From JBNJGT01 sp051819765 (GTDB taxonomy: Archaea; Nanobdellota; Nanobdellia; Woesearchaeales; JACJVW01): DNA of 8,000 nucleotides. The stretch lies in contig JBNJGT010000062.1 in assembly GCA_051819765.1 (NCBI GenBank), positions 1-8,000 on the forward strand, in the 5' to 3' direction. A program made the position numbers and the translations under genes. Positions 1 through 7,572 of the stretch are shown one piece after another; position 1 is the stretch's first letter, and each line of letters begins with the position of its first letter. The notes beneath the pieces were generated by a model. That model was not told where the DNA came from. It searched no databases and saw only the letters and a list, made by a program, of their open reading frames with translations.

Positions 1-1
1 C

Positions 2-898
2 AACAAGTACTCTCAAATGGAAAGTCCACAAGCACGATTTGCGAATACCCAGCCGACTGAAAATAGTATTCGGGTGGAGGAAGCTCCTGAACTGGAAAAT
101 GAGGTCACACCACAAATACCTCGGGTGACACAGGAGAAGCCAGACTTGAATAGGCAAATCATCGGAAACTTACCTGATGATACGCAGCCAAAAACCATTG
201 AAGATCAACCAACGTGTATGGAGGGGAAACCAGATGCTCAAGAACCTCGAATCTTAACGCAACCTGAGAAGACACAAGCAGAATCTGAATTGGATGAGGC
301 AATTCCGGGACAGGAGGAGCATCCTGGCGATGTAACAGAAGCGGCACTTGGTGAAGCGCATACACAAGAGGTTGCATGGGAGTCACCTGATAACCAGCAA
401 GCAAAAAACCAGCTGAATGAAATGGGCGCTATTACTGAAGAGCAGCACGATACTTCAGAGATAGGACGGCTTGAGGAATCTGCTATCAATACATATCCCT
501 TTACCGGCGGGGGTACTGAAGCGTTTCATACTACAAAAACTGATTCGAGCCCATCAAATACGGTAAACCCTGAGCACCACGGTCTAGACGTGGCCCCCAT
601 TGACCCAGCTAACATGGAGCATGCGGCGAGTGATTCATTGCAGGGAGGATTGCCTCAGGGTGGCTCAGAAACGCAAAAGAACCCCCGAATCAACCTGATT
701 GACGGACGGTTCACTCTCAATGATGATGCAAAAAGCCTTATCAGGGATTGGTTCGATAACCCTGATGAACTGATTGGATTTCTAAACCAGAATATTGGGC
801 TTATCCCCTTCAAAAAGCTTGAAGAATCACTCTCAGAATCATGGGACCCTGGGCAGAGTGCAGAACTGGTGAACAAGATACGCGAATGGATGCGTTAG
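2..898 (+). CDS. Acidic low-complexity protein with small C-terminal domain (5' end outside window)
   Basis: The frame is open to the window edge and ends at TAG (896-898). An ATG lies at 17, giving 293 residues, but no Shine-Dalgarno sequence precedes it and the codons before it are open, so the true start is probably upstream. Residues 1 to about 220 (counted from that ATG) are rich in E, Q, T, P, N and D, with almost no hydrophobic runs and one Cys, and are predicted to be disordered. Residues 222-293 differ: they contain regular hydrophobic spacing, two Trp-containing helices (around LIRDWF and KIREWMR) and a DGRFTLNDDAK stretch, and look like a small, mainly helical folded domain. There is no signal peptide or membrane helix in the visible part, so it may be cytoplasmic, although the missing N-terminus could change this. 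I do not recognise the family. It is convergent with the surface-protein operon and overlaps its last stop codon. Confidence 0.75.
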   Translation, partial: NKYSQMESPQARFANTQPTENSIRVEEAPELENEVTPQIPRVTQEKPDLNRQIIGNLPDDTQPKTIEDQPTCMEGKPDAQEPRILTQPEKTQAESELDEAIPGQEEHPGDVTEAALGEAHTQEVAWESPDNQQAKNQLNEMGAITEEQHDTSEIGRLEESAINTYPFTGGGTEAFHTTKTDSSPSNTVNPEHHGLDVAPIDPANMEHAASDSLQGGLPQGGSETQKNPRINLIDGRFTLNDDAKSLIRDWFDNPDELIGFLNQNIGLIPFKKLEESLSESWDPGQSAELVNKIREWMR

Positions 899-3800
899 AC
901 TCGCTTGTATAGGGTCGCAACTGATATAATCGCACTGAGTATGATGATGAGAGTCACCGCAAGGGTTATGATCCGATAATTCCTGTTGCCCATAATCCTA
1001 TCCCAGATACTCTGAATGCTTTGAGAGGCTGGTTTTTCTGTTTCACTGCTCTTGTGTATAAGTGCCTTGCAATCATTGGTGAATTGTTCCAAAAGCTCAT
1101 TCCCTTTTGCATTGTTCCCTTCAGCAAACTCATCCCTGGCGCGATCGATATATTCTGACAACTCGCTGCATTCCTTGTTCTTGGTGAGGAGATCTGATAC
1201 AAACGCAAGCTTCATGCGGGTGGACTCATCTCCCTCAGTCCCTTTCTTAAGAGAACTGATGAGCATCTTGGTGCTATCGGTGAATTCAGGATCCCTGACA
1301 GACACATTGATGTAAATATCATACGTGCCGTAGATCTTTGAAAGGTTTACAGAGAGTAGGATGTTTTGGAATTCATCATGATCAAGGGTGCCTATCTTCT
1401 GCTTATCCAAAGAGAGGCCAATGCCTTCACGGGTTGTGGAGACGTTGACTGTGATGTCAGTGAGGGTGAATTCATCATTATTCTGGATCCTGATGGGAAT
1501 GCGTGCGGTGTCGTTGGCATAGATAGTTATGTTCTCAGGATGGATTATGTCCAGGGCAATGGGCTTTCTGGTCGTTCGTGTTTCCTTTTCGTATTCGACT
1601 GACGAACCGCTGCCACCGGTATTGCGGGAGACTTGATCCTTAGGGCTTACATCGATGCGGACCTCATTGCTTACAGCAGTGCTGTTGCCATCGGTTGCCA
1701 CAAACTGCAGGCGGACAAGCCCGGAATTAATAAAGCGAGCCTGGACAAAATGCTTGTCAATAATCTGGATGTCGGCAACACCTTCACCTTCAAGGAAAGT
1801 AACGTTGTATGTCAGGTTATCATCCGGGTCTGCATCGTGGAAAAAGTTACGAAGGTCAAGCCACCCGGGAAATTCTGTCCCCTGGTTGACTTCGAGATCA
1901 TGAATCTCGTAGCGGAAGACTCCGTCCCGGATGCGGGGTGTCTGGGTCCTGTTGGTGGTGATATTGATCATGAAACTGATGAAGCGTCTATTCGGTGAAT
2001 CCACTGAACCGTTGTCGCCTACAGGGCTGTATTCAACGATACCATCGGCAACCTGGACACTACCAAAGGAGATGTTGAGCGAATAAGCAGGACTTTTGTT
2101 ATACTCAAATGTGAGGGACTGGTGATCCACACGAGGGGTATTGGCATTGTAGGTGTTCAGGTCAATCTTTTCTGATACGAAAGATGCGTTGGTGGCATAT
2201 GTTCCATTGCCAGATACCACCAGGCCATCATCAACCTCGGTATTATAGAATGAACCGCGTGTCCCAAAAGTATATTTATAGGTTCCAAATGTCACGTTTC
2301 GGTTTACGTTTATAGTATCCATACTGAAGGTCACCTGTGAGGAGGATTGATTATCACTGACTTGATACACAACAGTGAATGAAGGGGCAGCATAATAGGG
2401 GATCATAAATGAGAAGTCTGTGGTGTTTGAAACCTTATACACTGAGCCGTTAGGATAATATGCAGTCCAGTTGTAGGTTACGGGATCGTAGTCAGGATCA
2501 AAGACCACTGAAGAGAAATTGATCGGCTCGGCCTCGCGCACATGCAAGGTTGCCGATGTCGCATTTGACTCAATCAGAGAGCCGTTGTAGCGAACACTCC
2601 AGTTGATTCTTGGTCTGTTGTTGATGTTTGCGACATCGAATGAGAATACCTTACTATTCACCGTATTTCCGTCGGAGGCTGAAATGTTGATCCAGTAGGT
2701 GCCTACATCCAAGGGGCCTGGTGTCACGTTCACATATCCTGTGGTGACGTTCTTAAGGCTTGTGATGTTTTGAAAACTGAATAGGGCATGATTTGAGGTT
2801 CCAGCCCAGTTGGTGAAGTTGATGAAGGTTACATTAAGTGTGACATTGTCTCCCTCCTCGTCGATTGCGGTGATGTTGAATGCAGTCTGATTGCCTTCCA
2901 TAAAGCTAGCCCAAACGGGAAGAGAGTGGATTGCAGGATCAAAAAACGGGGGATCGTCTCGTTCGCTGATATTGACATCGATCACCTGAGAGACATTGTC
3001 GACCCCATCGAAGACCCATATCTGCACGGAATGATTGCCCTTGTCAGCAGGGGTGAAATTGATCAGGCCATCGGTTATGTTGAACAGGGAGGTATTATCA
3101 CCGAAAACAAGATCATGGTCCTGCCAATCCGGATCAGATGCGCTCACTTGTTGTGAATAGGGGACACTCTCTTGTGCAATGATATCAGATAAGCTTGAAA
3201 AATAAGGAAGCCGGTTTGCGGTGATGTTAAGGAGTAGTATTGTTGAATCTGTCCTGTCACCTGAGTCATTTCCGGCGATCTCTATTGAATGATACCCTGT
3301 GGAATTGGGGGTGAAGCTGATCAACCCAGTGGCGTTGGATACTATTGAGCCTGTGCCTGTGGTGGTTATATTGAACAGGGAGGTGTTATCACTGAATACT
3401 GTGAAGTCACCGTCCTCATCAAACGCAAGCACTTCATGCTCAAAGAGCTTGCCGGTGCGGATCTGATCATTGGGCACTGATACCGGATAAAGGATTGGGG
3501 CAACAGGCGTGTCATTCACCTGGATTATTGCGGTGTAGGCGTTTTGTGCCCCTTTCTCGTCAGCCACAGTGAACCGGACAGAATGATTGCGCACCAGTGA
3601 CTGTGATTGGGGTAGCCAGGTGAAATTCCAGGCAGTCATGTTGATGCGAGAACCTGGATTGAGGTAAGATAGGTTGGATGTGAATGTGAGCTGGTCTCCG
3701 TCCGCATCATCTCCTTGCAACATGACAGAAAGATTGTGATGCTGTTTCACTGAATAGTTGCGCAGATTTGTTATGAGGGGCCTGTTATTCGGCAAAACCT

Positions 3801-5040
3801 GCAAAGTGAAATTTAGGCTTGTGGCGTTGATGCCATCGCTCACATTGATATGAACCGTGTGATTGCCTTGTTCCCCTAAAACAGGTAAAATGCTCAAAAG
3901 CCCACTTGGTGAGATTGAAATGTTTGTGAGGGTTGATGAGACAGCATACGAAAGGAATTGTCCCTCTGGATCGGTGGCCTCAACCTGATATTCGAAATCG
4001 ACATAGGTATAATTTGTCTGGTCGGGGACTGGTGTTATGATAGGAGGATCGTTTATGTTTGTCACTTCAAGCAGGACATGATTGCTGATATTGGTTGTCA
4101 TGCTGTCATTTGCCATGAAGATGACCGTCATATTGCCTACAAAATCCCTGTCAGGGTAGAAACTGACGTTGGATCCGTTCATCTTGATGGTGATGCCGCT
4201 GCCGTTCACGACTTGCCACTCAAATGAGATGCATTCGCCGGTATTGGGGTCGCAGTTGCTGGCGTTGAGGTCTGGGTCATAAAAGTAATCATGCAGGTCA
4301 AAATAATCAGTCAGATTGGTGTCCTCCTCCCAACTTACGTTCGGGATTGTCTGGTTAAGAATAGGAGGACGATTTACGTTGATGACAGTTATGTTCCATG
4401 TGAAATTGGAGGATTTGCCAGCCAGATCCTCAACCTTTACAGTGATTGTGTGGTTGCCTGCATCAGTCATTGAAGGAGTGAAGGATATCTCCTCGTAGGT
4501 TTCATTCGCAAAGACAGGCTGCAGTTTTGCTGACTCATGCTGGTCAAGGGTCCAGGAGATATTAAGGGATTCTGTGCCATGAAGCAGATCGTCATCCTGT
4601 ACTGATACATAAAGGGTGAGTATGTCATTCTCATCGAGTACAGTGTTATTGCTGGTATCGATTATCACCGGGGGATCATTGGTGTTTGTCACATTGAAGG
4701 AAATCGCGAGGGCATCAACTTCGTTTTCAGAGTCCCTGGCGCTGATCTCAAATGAATAAAAACCCACGTACTCATTTGTGGGGGTAAAATTAATGTAGGT
4801 TGCTGTTGCGTTTATGGGGTACTTCTTGAAACAGCCAAAACTTACATTCTCGTCATCAGAGGTATCCTTGAAGGAGATGGAATCGTTTTCGGTGTCGTGG
4901 GCAGTGACGGTCAGATTGAAGAGCGTGTCCTCTGCAACAGTGTAGACCTGATCGTTAGGAGGGTTTGTGATTGTCACATCAGCCAGGACAGTCACTGCTA
5001 GGAAGATGATACACAATCCCATAATATGCATGAGTCTCAT
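895..5040 (-). CDS. Giant cadherin-like repeat surface glycoprotein with C-terminal membrane anchor
   Basis: This 1381-residue protein is probably exported, N-glycosylated and anchored on the cell surface. The start at 5040 is preferred over an ATG at 5073 because it forms an ATGA overlap with the upstream stop, follows GGTGATC, and directly begins a signal peptide (about residues 1-20, ending VLA before D21). About nine cadherin-like domains follow, separated by linkers such as NDPPVI (121), NRPPIL (223), NDPPII (330), NNRPLI (418), NRLPYF (609), DDPPFF (695) and NNRPRI (807). Acidic motifs such as DADGD (445) and DEDGD (541) suggest calcium binding. Residues 913-1045 look like a different beta domain, 1046-1132 another cadherin-like repeat, and 1159-1262 a NEW3/CARDB-like Ig fold. 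A helical segment with two Cys (1291, 1324) precedes the membrane helix (about 1355-1377) and a KRV tail. I count about 80 NxS/T sequons by hand. It is the last gene of the operon. Adhesin or stalk is the likely role; partners are unknown. Confidence 0.9.
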   Translation of the reverse strand: MRLMHIMGLCIIFLAVTVLADVTITNPPNDQVYTVAEDTLFNLTVTAHDTENDSISFKDTSDDENVSFGCFKKYPINATATYINFTPTNEYVGFYSFEISARDSENEVDALAISFNVTNTNDPPVIIDTSNNTVLDENDILTLYVSVQDDDLLHGTESLNISWTLDQHESAKLQPVFANETYEEISFTPSMTDAGNHTITVKVEDLAGKSSNFTWNITVINVNRPPILNQTIPNVSWEEDTNLTDYFDLHDYFYDPDLNASNCDPNTGECISFEWQVVNGSGITIKMNGSNVSFYPDRDFVGNMTVIFMANDSMTTNISNHVLLEVTNINDPPIITPVPDQTNYTYVDFEYQVEATDPEGQFLSYAVSSTLTNISISPSGLLSILPVLGEQGNHTVHINVSDGINATSLNFTLQVLPNNRPLITNLRNYSVKQHHNLSVMLQGDDADGDQLTFTSNLSYLNPGSRINMTAWNFTWLPQSQSLVRNHSVRFTVADEKGAQNAYTAIIQVNDTPVAPILYPVSVPNDQIRTGKLFEHEVLAFDEDGDFTVFSDNTSLFNITTTGTGSIVSNATGLISFTPNSTGYHSIEIAGNDSGDRTDSTILLLNITANRLPYFSSLSDIIAQESVPYSQQVSASDPDWQDHDLVFGDNTSLFNITDGLINFTPADKGNHSVQIWVFDGVDNVSQVIDVNISERDDPPFFDPAIHSLPVWASFMEGNQTAFNITAIDEEGDNVTLNVTFINFTNWAGTSNHALFSFQNITSLKNVTTGYVNVTPGPLDVGTYWINISASDGNTVNSKVFSFDVANINNRPRINWSVRYNGSLIESNATSATLHVREAEPINFSSVVFDPDYDPVTYNWTAYYPNGSVYKVSNTTDFSFMIPYYAAPSFTVVYQVSDNQSSSQVTFSMDTINVNRNVTFGTYKYTFGTRGSFYNTEVDDGLVVSGNGTYATNASFVSEKIDLNTYNANTPRVDHQSLTFEYNKSPAYSLNISFGSVQVADGIVEYSPVGDNGSVDSPNRRFISFMINITTNRTQTPRIRDGVFRYEIHDLEVNQGTEFPGWLDLRNFFHDADPDDNLTYNVTFLEGEGVADIQIIDKHFVQARFINSGLVRLQFVATDGNSTAVSNEVRIDVSPKDQVSRNTGGSGSSVEYEKETRTTRKPIALDIIHPENITIYANDTARIPIRIQNNDEFTLTDITVNVSTTREGIGLSLDKQKIGTLDHDEFQNILLSVNLSKIYGTYDIYINVSVRDPEFTDSTKMLISSLKKGTEGDESTRMKLAFVSDLLTKNKECSELSEYIDRARDEFAEGNNAKGNELLEQFTNDCKALIHKSSETEKPASQSIQSIWDRIMGNRNYRIITLAVTLIIILSAIISVATLYKRV
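3074..3105 (-). repeat. Internal coding repeat, copy A
   Basis: This 32-bp stretch matches 3365-3396 at 29 of 32 positions. It encodes the DNTSLFNIT motif (residues 648-656) in cadherin-like domain 7 of the giant surface protein. The mismatches are silent within that motif, which points to a fairly recent domain duplication or to gene conversion. Confidence 0.8.
3365..3396 (-). repeat. Internal coding repeat, copy B
   Basis: This is the partner of 3074-3105 and encodes DNTSLFNIT at residues 551-559 in domain 6. Domains 6 and 7 also share a following GLI(S/N)FTP motif. Domain 6 carries extra Thr/Gly/Ser residues between the two motifs. Confidence 0.8.
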
Positions 5041-7331
5041 TTGATCACCCTGGACAGTGCTGAGTTGACCCATATGGGGGTGCTCTCGTATCCGTCAATG
5101 GTCCTGTCCTTGGTGAGAGCCATGAGCTTTTGGCCTCCAACTGATTTGATATTGAGATTCTGCTTCTCAAAGTCTCTTACCTTTTCAGTTCCAGTGACCC
5201 GGATATCAGGGATATCCCATCCATCCTGACTCTCTTTACCCTTTCCGTAACTTTCAAGTATTTTAATTATTGTGTTTGTCTCCTCTTCATCCTTGGGTTT
5301 GAAGGTGAGGATATATTCGACTGTCCGCGCCATCAGGCGGCCATCGACATGGTCGTAGTGTGCATGTTCATCCCGTTTCCAGCGCTCATCCCACTCCACT
5401 GTCGAGGATCGTTTGCAGATGGAGTAATTTGGCTTGATGCCTGCCTTTAAAAGTTCTTTGAGGATCCGTTTCCCGTGCTGGATGTCAGAGGCGTAAAAGG
5501 CGTAATTGATGGTCCTGACGCTGTTATCTGTGAGGATGTCAGCATAGTCATTGTCAAATGAGACCGAGTATCGATCTATATTGTAGCCTGAGGTGCTGCC
5601 CTGCAGAAGTAACCTGTCCCCCTCTTCTTTTGCGCCGGCATCGGTGACTGTATCGAAATCATTGGACATCTGCTCGAGCTGGTTTTCATAGAATTGCAGG
5701 TACTGCTGGGCAGAAAGCTGTTGACTCTGCATGATGCTGCGCTGGATATACTTGATGTAATTTGCGACAATGAACTGGTACAGTGGTTCACGAATCCGGT
5801 ACACAAGGGAGGTAAACCCAAGAAAGATCAAAAGGAGCAATAGCAAGTTCAGAAGGTCAGTCCGTGTAACCAGAGAAGTTTTCTGCACTTCCAGACACGC
5901 TGGACAGGGACCGCCACAATCAATGCCATCCTCGCAACTGATTGAGCCATTCTCAAGCCTGTGACAGTTCTTGATCATATCATCACAGGATGCACACGGT
6001 TCGCATGGACCGCCACAGTCAATGCCATCTTCACACCGAAAGGTCCCGTTGGGCAGCTTTAGACAATTCTTCATGCCATCCGAACATGTCGCGCAGGGAC
6101 CACAGAGCCCGCCACAATCAATGCCTTCTTCACACACCTGCGTCCCATCATCAAGGGTCACGCAGTTCTGGATCCAGTCACTACAGTTGGCGCACGGATC
6201 ACAGGGACCGCCACAATCGATGCCTTCTTCACACCATTGTGAAGGCTCGTGGCAGTTTTTCATGGAATCATTGCAGGTTGGCACATAATCACATTGCTTT
6301 TTCTGCTTGGGTGCCAGCTGCCCAGGGCAGTTTGTCTTCCAGGTGCAGTGCCTGGTGATGATGCCGTCATTGGTCAGGTTCCAGTCAACAAAATGGCCAG
6401 GCTTAATGGGCAGAGAATCGGGGTCCTGGTAGGTACAGTCACTCCACTCGGTACAGTTCATGTCAAGGAAGACACAGTCATTGGCAGAAGATTCTCCTGG
6501 CATGCCGCCACCGGATTCACCTCCGCCTCCAGTTTCACCTCCTTCATCCCCTTCATTGATCTCTTGGTTGTCTGAGAATTCAATGTCCAGAGTGACTGTA
6601 TTAGATACATTCTTGTCACCATAGGGATTGCGGCCATGGAATCGTATCTGACAGGGAACCCCTTCGTTGGAACCGTCTGGCACTGAATATATCACCTGGT
6701 GGGTTGTTGCGTTGATATCAATCCCTATGCTGTAGCAGGAAAGGGTCAATCGTTCGACTGTGTAATTCAGGGCATACCCATCAATATCCCTGAAATGATC
6801 GTCCAGGATGTTGTGATAGCTGGTGAAACCTTCGGTGAGGGTAAGACTGCTTTGCTCTGTGCTTGGATAGTTCTTTGTGAAGAGGACCTGACCAGTCTCT
6901 TGGATACTGAGGTTGATCTCCAGCTCTGTGCGATTATTGAGACATTCGGACTGATCAGACAAGCTTATTGGGATGCTAAGGAGGGTACCATTCCACGCGA
7001 TATTGTCCTCAACTGTCAGATGACCGGTAATCGGATCGACTGATACATAGCTGGAATTGGTGACGTATGTGATCTGGGTACCTTCAGGGTCGGTCGCATT
7101 CAGGGAACATGAATAAGAGTCTCGAAGCTCGCCTGTGTGCGTGACAGGTACAGGACGGGTGCAATTATGTGATACGAGGACCGGTTGGCGATTGATGCAG
7201 ATCTGCACCCCTGCATTGACCGAGTTTCCGGTTGCCATGAGATTATCCAATCGTTCCAGTTGGATTGAGGTCAATGTCACCGAGAAGATGATGATTGCGA
7301 TGGAGAGGAAGAAAGGAATCCGGTTATCCAT
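5037..7331 (-). CDS. Cys-rich cadherin-like/TSP1-like membrane protein with large cytoplasmic domain
   Basis: The protein has 764 residues from the ATG at 7331, chosen because GAGGTGAG lies four bases upstream and a hydrophobic segment (residues 5-23) follows at once; an ATG at 7442 would add 37 unlikely residues. In order it has a signal peptide or signal anchor, two cadherin-like domains (about 68-143 and 148-252, with DPEG at 81), an acidic Gly-rich linker (257-283), a TSP1-like module (286-347, with CTEWSDC and a closing KQKKQC), four Cys repeats (353-479, six Cys each), a membrane helix (about 493-511) followed by Arg residues, a helical and possibly coiled-coil stretch (about 515-570), and an alpha/beta-looking domain to 764. 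The sequons and cysteines all lie before the second helix, so the N-terminal part is probably outside and the last 250 residues inside. I do not recognise the inner domain. It could be a surface receptor, or an anchor for the giant protein encoded next. Confidence 0.88.
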   Translation of the reverse strand: MDNRIPFFLSIAIIIFSVTLTSIQLERLDNLMATGNSVNAGVQICINRQPVLVSHNCTRPVPVTHTGELRDSYSCSLNATDPEGTQITYVTNSSYVSVDPITGHLTVEDNIAWNGTLLSIPISLSDQSECLNNRTELEINLSIQETGQVLFTKNYPSTEQSSLTLTEGFTSYHNILDDHFRDIDGYALNYTVERLTLSCYSIGIDINATTHQVIYSVPDGSNEGVPCQIRFHGRNPYGDKNVSNTVTLDIEFSDNQEINEGDEGGETGGGGESGGGMPGESSANDCVFLDMNCTEWSDCTYQDPDSLPIKPGHFVDWNLTNDGIITRHCTWKTNCPGQLAPKQKKQCDYVPTCNDSMKNCHEPSQWCEEGIDCGGPCDPCANCSDWIQNCVTLDDGTQVCEEGIDCGGLCGPCATCSDGMKNCLKLPNGTFRCEDGIDCGGPCEPCASCDDMIKNCHRLENGSISCEDGIDCGGPCPACLEVQKTSLVTRTDLLNLLLLLLIFLGFTSLVYRIREPLYQFIVANYIKYIQRSIMQSQQLSAQQYLQFYENQLEQMSNDFDTVTDAGAKEEGDRLLLQGSTSGYNIDRYSVSFDNDYADILTDNSVRTINYAFYASDIQHGKRILKELLKAGIKPNYSICKRSSTVEWDERWKRDEHAHYDHVDGRLMARTVEYILTFKPKDEEETNTIIKILESYGKGKESQDGWDIPDIRVTGTEKVRDFEKQNLNIKSVGGQKLMALTKDRTIDGYESTPIWVNSALSRVIK
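5043..5049 (-). promoter_or_regulatory. Shine-Dalgarno site of the giant surface protein
   Basis: On the minus strand GGTGATC lies two bases before the ATG at 5040 and can pair with the GATCACC of the archaeal 16S 3' end. It lies inside the end of the upstream gene. Together with the ATGA stop/start overlap it fixes the start and implies translational coupling. Confidence 0.75.
5892..6275 (-). repeat. Four tandem Cys-rich repeats, 99-bp period
   Basis: Within the 764-residue protein four units follow the pattern CxDxxKNC...C-E-(E/D)-G-I-D-C-G-G-x-C-x-x-C, at residues 353-382, 383-415, 416-448 and 449-480. Each has six cysteines, 24 in all. A 26-bp core recurs on the plus strand at 5911, 6010, 6109 and 6208, exactly 99 bp apart and nearly identical. 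Similar GxDCGGxCxxC units are common in extracellular proteins of DPANN archaea and some bacteria, where disulfide-stabilised stalk modules are assumed. The first unit is three residues shorter because of a deletion before its third Cys. Confidence 0.92.
6291..6475 (-). other. TSP1-like Cys module (protein domain, residues 286-347)
   Basis: The segment runs from C286 to C347 with Cys at 286, 293, 299, 329, 335 and 347. It has the W-S-x-C core (TEWSDC), a G-I-I-T-R-x-C strand and a final KQ-x-C, the layout of thrombospondin type-1 repeats and of the WxCxxWSxC modules seen in archaeal surface proteins. TSP1 domains usually mediate protein or glycan binding. The assignment is by pattern only. 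Confidence 0.55.
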
Positions 7332-7572
7332 GGGACTCACCTCGCTCAAGGAGTGCCTGGATGAGTTTTGGTTCGATGATGTAGCGGGCCTGCTTATGCT
7401 GGACCTGCTCAGCGATGAGACGGCGGCCCAAGCAGCGCTCAAGGTATTTCTTTGCAGTGACCCAACTCATGCCAGATCGCATGGATATCTCTGAGATCGA
7501 GAGAGGCCGACCTTCCCTGAAGATGGTTCGGATAATCTCCTTCTCATTCCTATGGAGAAGAGGCATGCTCAT
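7324..7572 (-). CDS. Small winged-helix DNA-binding protein
   Basis: This protein has 82 residues and is probably a transcription regulator. Residues 9-20 (NEKEIIRTIFRE) form helix 1, residues 26-32 (ISEISMR) helix 2 and residues 36-47 (SWVTAKKYLERC) a recognition-type helix. The RRLI and RYIIEPKL strands (about 50-70) form the wing, followed by a short C-terminal helix. This is a nearly minimal archaeal winged helix-turn-helix with no ligand-binding domain. In-frame stops just upstream restrict the start to the ATG at 7572 or the one at 7566; neither has a clear Shine-Dalgarno sequence, so translation probably depends on ribosomes finishing the upstream gene, which it overlaps by 17-23 bp. 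Its own end overlaps the next start by 8 bp (ATGGATAA). Its position between another DNA-binding protein and two surface proteins suggests control of this operon; the direction (activator or repressor) cannot be told. Confidence 0.85.
   Translation of the reverse strand: MSMPLLHRNEKEIIRTIFREGRPLSISEISMRSGMSWVTAKKYLERCLGRRLIAEQVQHKQARYIIEPKLIQALLERGESHG
7336..7343 (-). promoter_or_regulatory. Shine-Dalgarno site of the Cys-rich membrane protein
   Basis: GAGGTGAG on the minus strand, four bases before the ATG at 7331, is the strongest ribosome-binding site in the window. It decides the start, in preference to the ATG at 7442. It lies within the last codons of the winged-helix gene. Confidence 0.85.

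Noticed and set aside
1633..1998. A 121-codon plus-strand open frame inside the giant gene
   Set aside because: It is antisense to a well-supported coding region and has no ribosome-binding site or recognisable domain.
5041..5073. Upstream ATG at 5073 as start of the giant protein
   Set aside because: It would put 11 polar residues before the signal peptide, whereas the ATG at 5040 has a Shine-Dalgarno sequence and an ATGA overlap.
5911..6233. Evenly spaced 26-bp repeats resembling a CRISPR array
   Set aside because: The 99-bp period is a multiple of three, the spacers are similar to each other, and all units encode a conserved Cys repeat in frame.
5971..6358. Open plus-strand frames with SQGPPQSMPSSH-like repeats
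   Set aside because: They are antisense shadows of the Cys repeats, where biased codons remove stops on the other strand.
7332..7442. Upstream ATG at 7442 as start of the Cys-rich protein
   Set aside because: The added 37 residues are Ser-rich shadow sequence within the winged-helix gene; GAGGTGAG supports 7331.
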